DNA of 64,000 nucleotides from Chelativorans petroleitrophicus (GCF_025398195.1 NZ_JAODNV010000006.1:1-64000); one strand, 5' to 3'; shown: positions 43,921 through 55,467, counted from the first letter of the stretch. Translations and numbers: made by a program. Notes: a model not told the origin generated them from the letters alone.

Positions 43921-45708
43921 ATGCTGAGTGTGCGGCGCGTTCTGTCGCTGTCCTTTGCCCTCGTGACCGCGGCAGCTGCCAGTCTGCTGGCTGTGGGCTA
44001 TTTCCAGTCCGACGGGCTGCAATGGCTTGATCTCGTGCGCGTCGTGTTGCTGGCGATCAGCACCGCGTGGCTTGCCTGGGGGGCGGTTCTCGCCCTCAAT
44101 GGGCTTGCGACTTTGCGCGGCCGCAGGGCGTACCGGCTCGATGAGCCGGTTACTGCAACAACGGCGGTGCTGGTGCCGATCTACAATGAAGATCCGGCGA
44201 AGACCTTCTCGCATGTGGCAGCCATGGCCCGGAGCCTGGAGCGCGCGGGTGCCGCGTCGCGTTTCGACTTCGCCATCCTGTCGGATACCAATGACGAGCG
44301 CATCGCGGCCAAGGAGGAATTCTGGCTCGTGCGGCTGAAGGAGGAGGTGGGCGATGCCTGCCGGATCTTCTATCGCCGCCGCACGGCCAATATCGGCAAG
44401 AAGGCCGGTAATATCGCCGATTTCATCAAAACTTCCGGCGCCCTCTACGATTATCTCATCATCCTCGATGCCGATAGCCTGATGGAAGGCGAGACGATGA
44501 TGGAGATGGTACGGCGCATGGAGGCGGACCCGAAGCTCGGCCTACTGCAGAGCTTGCCCAAGGTGATCCGCGCGCGCTCCTTCTTCGGTCGCGCGATCCA
44601 GTTCTCCGCTTCCTATTACTCGCCGGTCTACGCGCGCGGCCTTGCCATGCTGCAGGGGCGGGAAGGTCCGTTCTGGGGGCACAACGCCATCGTGCGCACG
44701 CGCGCCTTTGCTGGAAGCTGCGGCCTGCCGCAGCTTTCCGGGAAACCGCCCTTCGGCGGCCACATCCTTTCCCACGACTATGTCGAGGCTGCTCTTCTCG
44801 CGCGCAACGGCTGGGAGGTGCGGATCGACCCTGATCTGGACGGCTCGTTCGAGGAAGGGCCCGACAATGTCATCGATTATGCCAAGCGCGACCGGCGCTG
44901 GTGTCAGGGCAATCTGCAGCATGCGCGCATTCTGTCCGCGCCTGGGCTGAAGGGCTGGAACCGATTTGTTTTCGTGCAGGGCATCATGGCCTATGTGGCC
45001 GCGCCTCTTTGGGCGCTGTTCCTTGCGGCCAGCATCGTCGCTCCGGCCATGAAGGTGATCCCGGACTATTTCCCGGTGCCGGGGCTGCCCGTGTTTCCGC
45101 GCGTCGAACAGGCGAATGCGCTTGCGCTGCTGACGGGCGTGCTCGGCCTTCTCATCGGGCCGAAGCTCCTCATCCTGATCGACGGCATGCTTACCGGCCG
45201 GAACCGCCGCTTTGGCGGAACGCTGCGCTGCCTCGTAAGTGTAGCGGCGGAGATTGCCTGCACGAGCATCCTCGCGCCGGTGATGATGCTGTTCCAGACG
45301 AAGGCCGTGGGCGAAGTGCTGGCCGGGCTGGATGCGGGCTGGCCGGCCGCCGATCGCGAGGCAGGGCGTGTCGGCATAGCGGAAGCCTGGGCGGCGAGCT
45401 GGTGGATCGTGGTGGCTGGACTCCTGACGGCCGGTGCAGCCTACCGGCTTGCGCCGGACTACCTGCCGTGGGTGATGCTCATCGCGGCACCCCAGTTGGC
45501 AGCGCCGCTCATCATCAGCTTGACCTCCTATGCCGCGACGGCGCTTGGAAGACGTACGGGGCTGTTCATGACGGCCGAGGAGCTTGCGCCTTCCACCGTT
45601 ATGGATTTGCAGCAGGAGGTGCTAGCGCGCTGGCGCGCCGGTGTTGCGGACGCGGGAGCTGGTCTTGCCCGGGCCGGCGCGCCGGCCGAAACCGAGAGCA
45701 GCCGGTAA
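43921..45708 (+). CDS. opgH: Glucans biosynthesis glucosyltransferase OpgH (MdoH)
   Basis: Inner-membrane family-2 glucosyltransferase of 595 residues making the beta-1,2 glucan backbone of osmoregulated periplasmic glucans from UDP-glucose. Two N-terminal hydrophobic segments are followed by the GT2 domain with TAVLVPIYNEDP, the ILDADSLM DxD motif, LSHDYVEAAL and the RRWCQGNLQH (Q/RxxRW-like) motif, then a cluster of C-terminal membrane segments. It is shorter than the E. coli enzyme (about 847), lacking its long N-terminal part, as is common in alphaproteobacteria. Last gene of the opgG operon. Confidence 0.93.
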   Translation: MLSVRRVLSLSFALVTAAAASLLAVGYFQSDGLQWLDLVRVVLLAISTAWLAWGAVLALNGLATLRGRRAYRLDEPVTATTAVLVPIYNEDPAKTFSHVAAMARSLERAGAASRFDFAILSDTNDERIAAKEEFWLVRLKEEVGDACRIFYRRRTANIGKKAGNIADFIKTSGALYDYLIILDADSLMEGETMMEMVRRMEADPKLGLLQSLPKVIRARSFFGRAIQFSASYYSPVYARGLAMLQGREGPFWGHNAIVRTRAFAGSCGLPQLSGKPPFGGHILSHDYVEAALLARNGWEVRIDPDLDGSFEEGPDNVIDYAKRDRRWCQGNLQHARILSAPGLKGWNRFVFVQGIMAYVAAPLWALFLAASIVAPAMKVIPDYFPVPGLPVFPRVEQANALALLTGVLGLLIGPKLLILIDGMLTGRNRRFGGTLRCLVSVAAEIACTSILAPVMMLFQTKAVGEVLAGLDAGWPAADREAGRVGIAEAWAASWWIVVAGLLTAGAAYRLAPDYLPWVMLIAAPQLAAPLIISLTSYAATALGRRTGLFMTAEELAPSTVMDLQQEVLARWRAGVADAGAGLARAGAPAETESSR

Positions 45709-45806
45709 GCACCACCCTTCCTTTCCCCGCACGCCGCGACCATCGGCCGGATGATCTTCCGCGGTCCCGCCCGTTGGAAGGGCTCGCGCGCTTCTGATTA
45801 TGGGCC

Positions 45807-47072
45807 TTACAGCCAATCGGGGAGGGAATCGAGGCCGATGAGGTCCTCGTAGCTGAGGCGCGGCCGCACGACGTGGAACCTGTCGTCCTTGACCAGCACC
45901 TCGGGAACGAGCAGACGGGAATTATAGGTGCTCGACAGCACCGCCCCGTAGGCGCCCGCCGTGGCGACGGCGATCAGGTCGCCCGACTTCATTGCAGGCA
46001 AGGTGCGGTCCTGCGCCAGAAAATCGCCGGTTTCGCAGACGGGCCCCACGACATCGACGGTGAGGCGTGGCGTCTCCGGTGCCGGTTCGCGAACGGGACG
46101 GATGGCGTGATAAGCGTCGTAAAGCGTGGGACGGATGAGGTCGTTCATCGCCGCGTCGACGATGAGGAAGTTCTTGGCCTCGCCCTCCTTCAGATAAAGG
46201 ACCTCCGACACCAGAATGCCGGCATTGGCCGCAATCAGCCGCCCCGGCTCCAGGATGGCCTTTACGCCAAGCCGCTCCACATGCCTGCGGACGACCGCGG
46301 CATAGGCTTCCGGATGCGGCGGCTCCTCGGCGTCGTCGCGGTAGGGCACGCCGAGGCCGCCGCCAAGATCCACATGGTCGATCGCGTGGCCGTCGGTGCG
46401 AAGCGTCTCCGTCAGCTCCGTCAGAAGCGCGAAAGCCTGATCGAAGGGCGCCAGATCGGTGATCTGGCTGCCGATATGCATGTCGATTCCGGTGACGCGA
46501 AGCCCGGGCAGGACGGCCGCGCGGGCATAGGCCGCTCGCGCGTCCTTCCAGCTGATGCCAAACTTGTTCTCCGCCTTGCCGGTGGAGATCTTCCGGTGCG
46601 TCTTTGCGTCCACGTCAGGATTGATGCGTAGGGAAACCGGCGCTTCCAGCCCGAGGGCGGTGGCGCGGGCGGAAAGCAGCTCCAGTTCCGGAAGGGACTC
46701 CACGTTGAAGCAGAGGATTCCGGCTGAAAGCGCAAAGTCCATTTCGCGCGCCGTCTTGCCGACGCCGGAAAACAGGATTTTCCCGGCAGGAATACCGGCG
46801 GCGAGCGCGCGTCGCAACTCGCCTTCCGAAACCACATCGGCGCCCGCGCCCAGATTGGCCAGCGTCTTGATGACGGCCTGATTGGAGTTGGCCTTCATCG
46901 CGTAGCAGACGAGCGAATCGATGCCGGCTAGCGCTTCGGAGAAAACACGGTAGTGCCGTGTGAGCGTGGCTGTCGAATAGCAGTAGAAGGGCGTGCCGAC
47001 CTTTGCCGCGATCTGCGGTATCGGCACGTCCTCGGCATGAAGTATGCCGTCGCGATACTTGAAATGGTTCAC
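45807..47072 (-). CDS. lysA: Diaminopimelate decarboxylase
   Basis: PLP enzyme of 421 residues converting meso-diaminopimelate to lysine. The PLP-lysine motif is CYAMKANSN (near residue 57), with the HIGSQI segment near 197, GGGLGVPY near 238, EPGRLIAANAG near 280 and the active-site CETGDF near 347. Start MNHFKYRDGILHAEDVPI is typical. It is the last gene of argH-lptM-lysA on the minus strand, an order common in this group. Convergent with opgH; the gap of 98 bases has no clear terminator. Confidence 0.96.
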   Translation of the reverse strand: MNHFKYRDGILHAEDVPIPQIAAKVGTPFYCYSTATLTRHYRVFSEALAGIDSLVCYAMKANSNQAVIKTLANLGAGADVVSEGELRRALAAGIPAGKILFSGVGKTAREMDFALSAGILCFNVESLPELELLSARATALGLEAPVSLRINPDVDAKTHRKISTGKAENKFGISWKDARAAYARAAVLPGLRVTGIDMHIGSQITDLAPFDQAFALLTELTETLRTDGHAIDHVDLGGGLGVPYRDDAEEPPHPEAYAAVVRRHVERLGVKAILEPGRLIAANAGILVSEVLYLKEGEAKNFLIVDAAMNDLIRPTLYDAYHAIRPVREPAPETPRLTVDVVGPVCETGDFLAQDRTLPAMKSGDLIAVATAGAYGAVLSSTYNSRLLVPEVLVKDDRFHVVRPRLSYEDLIGLDSLPDWL

Positions 47073-47175
47073 CGGCAGGACCTTCCCGAATGTCGCCTGA
47101 TTGTTATGGCCTGGGCGAAGCGCTATTCCCTGGATTGACGATGAGGGGTGTGGCCAACAGGGTTTGGCCGCACAA

Positions 47176-47391
47176 TCAGATTAGACGGTCGAGAATGAAC
47201 GGGCGGTCGCGGACCGGCGGTTCGGGCGCGGGCGGCAGCGGCTCGTCATTCCGCTCGGCCTCCTCCCTCGCTTCAACCGCGGCCTGATAGGGCGTGTCAA
47301 GCGGGCCCTTGCGGCCGCAGGCGGCAAGCCCGACGGAAAGGCCGAGCAGGAGAAATGTGAGCGTTCTGCGGACCGTCATCGCGAAATCCAT
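47176..47391 (-). CDS. lptM: LptM-like small lipoprotein
   Basis: A 71-residue lipoprotein with signal and lipobox LAACGRKGP (Cys near residue 25). LptM (formerly YifL) assists assembly of the LptD translocon; the CGRKGPL start of the mature part is the family signature. A shorter start (MTVRRTLT, 47379) is equally possible. The C-terminal tail is Pro/Glu-rich. Between argH and lysA, as is usual. Confidence 0.85.
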   Translation of the reverse strand: MDFAMTVRRTLTFLLLGLSVGLAACGRKGPLDTPYQAAVEAREEAERNDEPLPPAPEPPVRDRPFILDRLI

Positions 47392-47414
47392 TCTCGAAGG
47401 TCTGTCGTCGCGTT

Positions 47415-48836
<1,422 letters not shown>

Positions 48837-48858
48837 TTGTGATAACCGGGCGCTGGAA

Positions 48859-49536
48859 ATGGTGTCAGAAATGCCGAAGTGGAATTTGCCAGCGTTTCGC
48901 CTGATCGCGCTCGCTGCGGTCGCAGGCGTTCTCGCCGGGGTAACCGCCCTATACGTGATGGGCGGGCCGGCTGGCAACCTGGGTGCGGAAATGGGCGGCG
49001 AGACCGCCTGTGCGGCCAAGGCTGAAAAGGTGACGGCTCTCGAGCCCGCCATTGGCGGAGAGGTGGCGGCTATGCTGCCGGCTGATCCGCCGCGCTCCAT
49101 GAGCGGCCTGAGCTTTACCGGGCCGGATGGCAAGGCCATGACGCTTGCGGACTTTGCCGGCAAGACGCTGCTGCTTAATCTCTGGGCGACCTGGTGTGCG
49201 CCCTGCCGCCATGAAATGCCGGCGCTCGATGCGCTGCAGAGCGAGATGGGTCCGGACCGCTTTGAGGTCGTCGCCGTCAACATCGACCGTGGCGGCGATG
49301 AAAAACCCAAGGCCTTCCTGCAGGAGATCGGCATTCAATCGCTCGCCTACTATCGCGACGCGTCGACCGGTATCTTCAACGAGCTGAAGAAAGGCGGGCT
49401 TGCGCTCGGCCTGCCGGTCACGCTTCTGGTGGACGCGGATGGCTGTCTTCTTGCGCACATGAACGGCCCGGCCGAATGGGCGAGCGAGGATGCCAAGCGC
49501 CTGATTAAGGCTGCTCTGCCTGCCGGAGAGAGCTGA
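48859..49536 (+). CDS. tlpA: TlpA-family thiol:disulfide interchange protein
   Basis: A 225-residue, membrane-anchored thioredoxin-like protein facing the periplasm. An N-terminal anchor ([22 protein letters not shown]) precedes the thioredoxin fold with the WCAPC active site (near residue 113) and the cis-Pro segment GLPVTLLVD. TlpA of Bradyrhizobium reduces copper-site proteins for cytochrome oxidase assembly; equivalence here is inferred from domain layout. Starts at ATG 48859 or ATG 48871. Divergent from argH, as in other Hyphomicrobiales. Confidence 0.87.
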   Translation: MVSEMPKWNLPAFRLIALAAVAGVLAGVTALYVMGGPAGNLGAEMGGETACAAKAEKVTALEPAIGGEVAAMLPADPPRSMSGLSFTGPDGKAMTLADFAGKTLLLNLWATWCAPCRHEMPALDALQSEMGPDRFEVVAVNIDRGGDEKPKAFLQEIGIQSLAYYRDASTGIFNELKKGGLALGLPVTLLVDADGCLLAHMNGPAEWASEDAKRLIKAALPAGES

Positions 49537-49590
49537 CCCATTTGTGCTGGCCCGTCTTGCGTTTATGCTTGCCGGCAAAGGAGGTCTTTC

Positions 49591-49950
49591 ATGCGCTCAT
49601 TCGTTCTCGTCCTCATAGCCGGATCGGGCTTTACCGCCTTTGCCGGCAGCGCCGCTGCCAAAATCACGATCCAGCTTCCGGTGGATGCGCCCGCCGATCA
49701 TTTCCAGGTCTCTTATGATTGCGGCGGACAGAGCATGACGGTGGAATACGTCAATGCGGGGCCGGTTTCGCTCGCGGTTTTCTCCCATGAAGGCGAACCG
49801 GTGGTGGCGGCCAATGTGATCGCCGCTTCCGGCGCGCGTTATGCGGGCGGGCGCTTCGTGTGGTGGACGAAGGGGCAGGCAGGCTCTCTCTACGACGTCA
49901 CGCAAGGCGAGGACGCCGCGCCCATTGCCGAATGCCAGGAGAAATCCTGA
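49591..49950 (+). CDS. MliC-like C-type lysozyme inhibitor
   Basis: A 119-residue secreted protein: signal peptide (SFVLVLIAGSGFTAFAGSAAA) then a compact beta domain with YDCGGQSMTVEY, the SGARYAGG loop and WWTKG, the MliC/PliC pattern in which Ser and Lys bind lysozyme. It would protect the peptidoglycan. No lipobox is seen, so it looks periplasmic (PliC-like). The ATG follows AAAGGAGG. Downstream of tlpA; convergent with the beta-barrel gene. Confidence 0.8.
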   Translation: MRSFVLVLIAGSGFTAFAGSAAAKITIQLPVDAPADHFQVSYDCGGQSMTVEYVNAGPVSLAVFSHEGEPVVAANVIAASGARYAGGRFVWWTKGQAGSLYDVTQGEDAAPIAECQEKS

Positions 49951-49953
49951 CCG

Positions 49954-51090
49954 TCAGAAGCTCAGCTTGAAGCGGGCGGACACTTTCTGCTGCGGGTGAA
50001 AATCGGCCATCACGGAGGAAAGCGAATATTCCGCGCGCATGTTGGCGCGGTCGCTGATCGCCCAGTCGAGGCCCGTGCGCGCGGCAACCTTGCCTGAGCG
50101 GCTGCGCGAGAAGGTCATGGCACGTTCCGCTGATCCTTCAGCCACAGCGGATGTCCGTTGCGTGGTGCGCGACACCTCTACCGTCACATGCTGCGTCATG
50201 GTGCCCTTCCGCATGCGCGCGGAGGTCTCGCCGCGAATGCCGAGGGCAAAATTGAGCTGCTCTGAGGAAGCCGAACCGCTGGTGGGTTCGCCGGTGCCGG
50301 CCCGCCGAGAGGTATCGAGCTTCATTTTCTGGAAGTCAGCCTGTCCATATGAGCGGAACCGGAAGCGGCCGCGTTCGAGCTTCCTGCTGTAGCGCGCCTG
50401 TCCGAAGAACTGGTTGGCGGAGCCGTTACCGGAAAATGGGGACGCTGCACCGGATTGGCCGTCCAGATATGAGCCGTGCGAAGCCCCGATGGCGAGGTCA
50501 AGATAGGTATCGCGCGAAGTCGTCAAACTGCCATAGAGCGTGTTGGAGAGACTTTGCGCCGATAGCGTGCCTTCCGCGCCGAAGCCCGTTCTGCCGAAGG
50601 CCGCGCCGGTGGCATTTCCGATGAGCAGGCGAGGATTCAGCCTCAGATCGCCGCCAAAAGCCACTCCATTGCTGTAAACGCCCGAGCGGCGCGGGTCCTC
50701 GGCTCTGGCGCTGTCCAGCGTGACGTCGCCCGCGAACCAGACACCGCCGCGCCGTGTGCGCCGTTCCTTCTCGGGCGCAAGCAGATGCTGTGTTTCGAAG
50801 GCCGCGCTCTTTTCCTTCGAGCGGCCGGTGAACCGAATCGTGAGCGAGCTTGAATGAATGTTGCGGCCTTCCGCGCGCAGCCCGCGTGTGCCGTCCAACC
50901 GGCCTTGGACCAGCCCGAGCTGCCGTGAGGCGGCACTGGCAGTCTTGTCCCGCTGTGCCGAAAGTGCAGCGAGATTGACGGCGGGATCGATCACCATCCC
51001 GTTATCGGCCGCGATGCTTTGCCCGCCAGCCGCGATTAAAAGGATTGCCGCCGCCATAGGTAACGAATGTCTGAAACCCCACAGAACCAT
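49954..51090 (-). CDS. Autotransporter-type outer-membrane beta-barrel protein
   Basis: A 378-residue exported protein. The N-terminal signal (MAAAILLIAAGGQSIA) is followed by a short polar part and then repeated amphipathic beta strands, ending in a strand with terminal Phe (VSARFKLSF), the outer-membrane insertion signal. The barrel resembles autotransporter C-terminal domains, but the passenger is very short, so secretion of a cargo is doubtful. Role unknown. Convergent with the MliC-like gene. Confidence 0.78.
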   Translation of the reverse strand: MVLWGFRHSLPMAAAILLIAAGGQSIAADNGMVIDPAVNLAALSAQRDKTASAASRQLGLVQGRLDGTRGLRAEGRNIHSSSLTIRFTGRSKEKSAAFETQHLLAPEKERRTRRGGVWFAGDVTLDSARAEDPRRSGVYSNGVAFGGDLRLNPRLLIGNATGAAFGRTGFGAEGTLSAQSLSNTLYGSLTTSRDTYLDLAIGASHGSYLDGQSGAASPFSGNGSANQFFGQARYSRKLERGRFRFRSYGQADFQKMKLDTSRRAGTGEPTSGSASSEQLNFALGIRGETSARMRKGTMTQHVTVEVSRTTQRTSAVAEGSAERAMTFSRSRSGKVAARTGLDWAISDRANMRAEYSLSSVMADFHPQQKVSARFKLSF

Positions 51091-51415
51091 GGCTCCGCCT
51101 CGCCACGAAATGATTCGATGACCGTCCCCACGCTCGGCTTTCGGTCGTGCTTTCCGGCTAACTCCCCTCGCGTTTTCTTACAATACGTAACATTGCGATA
51201 TTGAAGCTTTGCGACTCCCGTGTGACCGATCCGCCATAGTGGCGGATGGAACCGGGCGCGAAGCGGTTCATTCGGGGTCTGGCAATTTCAGGAAAAGTGG
51301 CTACCGGCTTCCGCCCCGGAATTGCGGGAAATCAAAAACTTAGATCGTTCGTTGTTTCCATGAAACGCCGAAATGATCTAATCTCCCGCGGAGGGGACAG
51401 AGAGGAAAGAGCGCC
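51091..51415. other. Intergenic region with a perfect dyad
   Basis: About 325 bases between the divergent beta-barrel gene and the acyl-CoA dehydrogenase. ATCCGCCA-TAG-TGGCGGAT (51229-51247) is a perfect 8-bp dyad and might be an operator for the dehydrogenase, which starts 170 bases on. AT-rich runs near 51170-51200 suggest promoters. No gene seen. Confidence 0.5.
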
Positions 51416-53701
51416 ATGGGATTTCGCCGCGACCATGTCACCCGACCGATCTTCCGATGGGCCAGAGGCGTCATGCCGCTGATTTCGGAGACGGAGCGCG
51501 AGGCGATCGATGCCGGCACGGTCTGGTGGGACGGGGCGCTGTTTACTGGGAATCCGGACTGGAACGAGCTTCTTTCCCTGCCGCCCGCGAAGCTCTCGCC
51601 GGAAGAGCAGGCCTTCATGGACGGCCCTGTGCGGACTTTGTGCTCGCTGGTCGATGACTGGACGCTCAACTGGCGCGACCGCGATCTGGCCCAGTCTGTC
51701 TGGGACTACATGCGGCGCGAGAAATTCTTCGGCATGATCATTCCGAAGAAATATGGCGGGCTCGGCTTTTCAAACTATGCCCATTCCGAGGTGGTGCGTA
51801 CTGTTTCCTCCGCCAGCGTCGTGGCGGGCGTGACCGTCATGGTGCCCAACTCGCTCGGGCCCGGCGAACTCCTGATGCATTTCGGCACGGAGGGACAGCG
51901 CGAATACTGGCTGCCCCGGCTTGCCGACGGACGTGAAATCCCGTGCTTCGCGCTCACCTCGCCACATGCGGGCTCCGACGCCGCCGCCATGACCGATACC
52001 GGCGTGGTGGAATACGGCACCTGGGAGGGGAAGAAGACGCTAGGCGTCCGGCTCAACTTCCACAAGCGCTACATCACCTTGGCGCCTGTCGCCACGGTGA
52101 TGGGCCTCGCCTTCAAGATGTACGATCCGAACAACCATCTGGGCCGCGGCAAGGAGCTGGGAATCACCGTCGCGCTGCTTCCCACCGACACGCCTGGCAT
52201 CTCCCGTGGCGAGCGGCACGTTCCGCTCTTCACCTTCTTCCAGAACGGCCCGCTCCGTGGCAAGGACGTGTTCGTGCCGCTCGACCACATCCTGGGCGGG
52301 GAAGCGCAGATCGGCCAGGGCTGGACCATGCTCATGACCGCGCTTGCGGCGGGTCGCAGCATCTCGTTACCCTCCCAGTCGGCGGCGTCAGCCGCCATGG
52401 CCGCGCGCGTCAGCGGCGCCTATGCGCGGGTGCGTACCCAATTCAATCTTCCCATAGGGCTGTTCGAGGGGGTACAGGAGCCGCTCGCCGAGATCGCGGG
52501 GAACGCCTATCTGATCGATGCCGCGCGGCGGCTCACGCTGGCCGCCCTAGACCAGGGCCATCGGCCTTCGGTTCTTTCTGCGATCATGAAATATCACGCC
52601 ACGGAACGCATGCGCCGCTCGCTCACGCATGCCATGGACATCCATGGTGGAAAAGGAATCATCGACGGACCGCGCAATTATCTGGCGAGCAGCTACCGAG
52701 CGCTTCCGATCGGAATCACGGTGGAAGGCGCCAATATTCTTACCCGCAATCTGATGATTTTCGGCCAGGGCGCCATCCGCTCGCATCCCTTCATGCTGAA
52801 GGAGATGCTGGCGCTTTCCGACGAGGACCCCGAGCGCGGGCTTTCAAGCTTCGACGAGGTTTTCTGGAAGCACGTCGCCCACGCTTTCAAGACGGCTGGA
52901 CGGGCCTTCTTGCGCGGCTGGACGGGCGGTCTGCTCGGCACGGCTCCGGACGGAGCGGCCATGCCGCGCTACTGGAAAAAGCTGTCGCGGCACGCTGCGG
53001 CCTTCGCCCTGACGGCGGATCTTGCGCTTCTCACTCTGGGCGGCTCGCTCAAGCGCAAGGAACTTATATCGGCGCGGCTGGGCGATATTCTGGCGGAGCT
53101 CTATTTTCTGGGAGCGGTGCTGAAGCGCTTCGAGGATGAAGGCCGGCAGCCGGAGGATAGCGTTATCGTCGATTATCTGATGCAGCAGGGCGAAAGCCGC
53201 ATCGGCGCGGCCTTCCGCGGCGTGTTCGACAATCTACCCGCGCGGTGGGCCGCATGGCTTGCCCGGATCATCGCCTATCCGCTGGGGGTACCCGAACCTG
53301 TCCCCTCCGACCGACAGATCGGTCGGCTTGCGGAAATCCTCATGCGGCCTTCCGCCCAGCGCGAACGCCTGACGCCGGGCCTCTATCTGGGCGAAGGTCA
53401 CGCCGAGCACCCCCTGAAGGATCTGGAAGAAGCCTTCGAGCTGGCGAGCGGATGCGCGCATATCGAGAAGAAGATGCGCGCGGCCGGCGTGCGGGACGCG
53501 GACGAGGCGCTGCAGAACGGGATCATTTCACAGGCGGAGCGCGAATCGCTCAGGTGCGCGGCCGAAGCGGTGGAAAAGGTTCTGGCCGTGGATGCCTTCC
53601 CGATGGAGGAGATTTCTCCCATCGCCGCCCAGCACCGGAAAGAGAGAGCTGCACCGCCGCGCGGAACGCGGAAAAGCCAACTCGTCCAGCCCGAGACTTG
53701 A
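51416..53701 (+). CDS. FadE-type acyl-CoA dehydrogenase
   Basis: A 761-residue flavoenzyme of the long acyl-CoA dehydrogenase (FadE) type, oxidising acyl-CoA in the first step of beta-oxidation. The acyl-CoA dehydrogenase core spans about 80-480 (KKYGGLGFSNYAHSEVV, ALTSPHAGSDAAAM, MDIHGGKGIIDGPRN, ITVEGANILTRNL), and a FadE-specific C-terminal domain (DUF1974-like) follows. The usual catalytic base lies in the VEGANIL segment. ATG 51416 is a reasonable start; an internal ATG at 51473 (MPLISETE) is also possible. Stands alone. Confidence 0.9.
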   Translation: MGFRRDHVTRPIFRWARGVMPLISETEREAIDAGTVWWDGALFTGNPDWNELLSLPPAKLSPEEQAFMDGPVRTLCSLVDDWTLNWRDRDLAQSVWDYMRREKFFGMIIPKKYGGLGFSNYAHSEVVRTVSSASVVAGVTVMVPNSLGPGELLMHFGTEGQREYWLPRLADGREIPCFALTSPHAGSDAAAMTDTGVVEYGTWEGKKTLGVRLNFHKRYITLAPVATVMGLAFKMYDPNNHLGRGKELGITVALLPTDTPGISRGERHVPLFTFFQNGPLRGKDVFVPLDHILGGEAQIGQGWTMLMTALAAGRSISLPSQSAASAAMAARVSGAYARVRTQFNLPIGLFEGVQEPLAEIAGNAYLIDAARRLTLAALDQGHRPSVLSAIMKYHATERMRRSLTHAMDIHGGKGIIDGPRNYLASSYRALPIGITVEGANILTRNLMIFGQGAIRSHPFMLKEMLALSDEDPERGLSSFDEVFWKHVAHAFKTAGRAFLRGWTGGLLGTAPDGAAMPRYWKKLSRHAAAFALTADLALLTLGGSLKRKELISARLGDILAELYFLGAVLKRFEDEGRQPEDSVIVDYLMQQGESRIGAAFRGVFDNLPARWAAWLARIIAYPLGVPEPVPSDRQIGRLAEILMRPSAQRERLTPGLYLGEGHAEHPLKDLEEAFELASGCAHIEKKMRAAGVRDADEALQNGIISQAERESLRCAAEAVEKVLAVDAFPMEEISPIAAQHRKERAAPPRGTRKSQLVQPET

Positions 53702-53798
53702 CCGACAGCTTTGCCCTACAGGCAGAGAGGCAGAATGGCGCTGAATGCTGTGGCGGGGAGCCGGATATTTTGCTGCTTCGGGCAGCCGACAAACGCCA

Positions 53799-54596
53799 TC
53801 AGCCCTGCGCAGGTCCCCTTTGTGCAAGCTCGGCAAGGCGGCGCCGGGCCGTCTCCGGCAGGGGAGGGGGATTGGGGCCCTTGGCCGCTTCCACCAGAAG
53901 GGCGTCGCACGCCGCCTCCGTCTCGCGGATGAGACGTTCCTGGAACTCCTGGCGAGACAGGCCGGGCTCGATCGGTGGCAGGAAGCGGGCGCGGATAGTG
54001 CCGGGATAACGCATGAACTTCCGGCGCGGCCAGTAAAGGCCGGCCACATGAGCGATCGGAACCACCGGAACCTGTAGTTGCGTGTAGAGCTCCACGATGC
54101 CGTATTTGTAGGCGGGCTCGGCGCCCGGCGGGCGGCGTGTGCCCTCGGGATAGATTATGAGCTGGCGCCCCTCCTTCATGCGCTCGCGCCCGATCGTCAC
54201 GGCCTGCCGCAGCGCCTTGGACCGGCTTCCGCGATCGATGGGGATCATGCGCATCTTCGCCACATACCAGCCGAAGAGCGGGATCCACATCAGCTCGCGC
54301 TTGAGGATGTAAACCGCGTCAGGAATCCAGGGCAGGAATGCGATCGTATCCCAGAGCGACTGATGCTTCGGCGCGATGATGCACGGTCCGTCGGGCAGAT
54401 TCTCCTGTCCGGTGATTTCCACACGCGTGCCGGCCAGCACCTTATGCAGCCACAGGCTGGAGGCGGCCCAAGCCTTTGGAATGAACCAGGCGCGCTTGCG
54501 CGGCAGCAGGAAATAGATCGGCATCCAGAAAATCATCTGGACGATCAGGTTCGCATAAAACGCGAGATTGAAGGCTAGAGAGCGCAGGAAGAGCAT
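53799..54596 (-). CDS. plsC: 1-acyl-sn-glycerol-3-phosphate acyltransferase
   Basis: Transfers an acyl chain to lysophosphatidic acid, giving phosphatidic acid. Length 265 residues. The HX4D motif is KHQSLWDT (near residue 76), and the EGTR motif is YPEGTRRPPG (near 150). An N-terminal hydrophobic segment anchors it in the inner membrane. Last gene of the ftsE-ftsX-ydcF-plsC run on the minus strand, an order common in rhizobial genomes. Confidence 0.93.
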   Translation of the reverse strand: MLFLRSLAFNLAFYANLIVQMIFWMPIYFLLPRKRAWFIPKAWAASSLWLHKVLAGTRVEITGQENLPDGPCIIAPKHQSLWDTIAFLPWIPDAVYILKRELMWIPLFGWYVAKMRMIPIDRGSRSKALRQAVTIGRERMKEGRQLIIYPEGTRRPPGAEPAYKYGIVELYTQLQVPVVPIAHVAGLYWPRRKFMRYPGTIRARFLPPIEPGLSRQEFQERLIRETEAACDALLVEAAKGPNPPPLPETARRRLAELAQRGPAQG

Positions 54597-54678
54597 GCAC
54601 GAACCCGGGACGAGAAGGCGAGCCCGTTCGTTACCTCAAAGCGTGGCGTTCGGCAAAGCCCGGAATTGAGGGCGGGCG

Positions 54679-55368
54679 CTAGTTGCTCACGACGGTTGCC
54701 TGAATCTTCCCGAAAGCAGGGGCGGTTTGGCTTGGCAGCAGGCCTCGCGCCAGCGCGGCCACATATTTGGTGTATTCGGTTATGAGGACGCGCAGCGCGT
54801 CCGGATCGGTCACCCAGCTGCCGTCGGTCAGCGGCGAATTCACCACGGGATAGGGCTGGAGGTCCGTGTCAGGCAGGATGCGCCGCATCTCCAGCAGGCT
54901 GCGCGGCATATGGTAGTTGTTGGTGACGACAATGATGCTGCCATAGGTGTTGGCGCTTGCCCACTTGGCGCTTTCCTCGGCATTGCCGACCGTGTTCAGG
55001 GCGACTCGGTCGATGTCCACGCAGCAGTTGAAAAGGGATCGTTCGCTGCCCGTCGCCAGCCGCAGATCGTCCACGCGGGCCGCCGGATTGACCCCGCTGA
55101 TGAGCAGCCGCTTCCCCTTTCCCGCCTTGAGAAGATCAAGCCCCGTATCGATGCGCGACTGGCCGCCCGTCAGCACCACGATGCCATCGGCAGGGGCCAG
55201 CGCGGCTGGAGGCTGAAGCTGCGCCACATGGATGGCGAAGACGGCAAATCCCACAACAAAGGCGATGACGCAGAGACCGGAAAGGGCAAGCACCACGCGC
55301 GCCAGACGCTTTGCGACATGGTATCGGCTACGGGGTATACCCTCTCCTGTGCAGGTGGTTTCAGTCAT
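54679..55368 (-). CDS. YdcF family protein (DUF218)
   Basis: A 229-residue membrane-anchored protein: a transmembrane segment (LALSGLCVIAFVVGFAVFAI, near residue 30) then a DUF218 domain with ADGIVVLTGGQSRID, LLISGVNP and VTNNYHMPRS. Members (ElyC, SanA, YdcF) affect envelope synthesis. ATG 55368 is preferred over an upstream start at 55431. Lies between ftsX and plsC. Confidence 0.85.
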   Translation of the reverse strand: MTETTCTGEGIPRSRYHVAKRLARVVLALSGLCVIAFVVGFAVFAIHVAQLQPPAALAPADGIVVLTGGQSRIDTGLDLLKAGKGKRLLISGVNPAARVDDLRLATGSERSLFNCCVDIDRVALNTVGNAEESAKWASANTYGSIIVVTNNYHMPRSLLEMRRILPDTDLQPYPVVNSPLTDGSWVTDPDALRVLITEYTKYVAALARGLLPSQTAPAFGKIQATVVSN

Positions 55369-55467
55369 CCGCCTAGCGATACTCCGCAAATACGGCGAGG
55401 GCCAGATGAGGCCGGGCACCCGTACGCACAAAAGATTGCGGCGGGTAGCCGTGCGTGAGCTCGGACC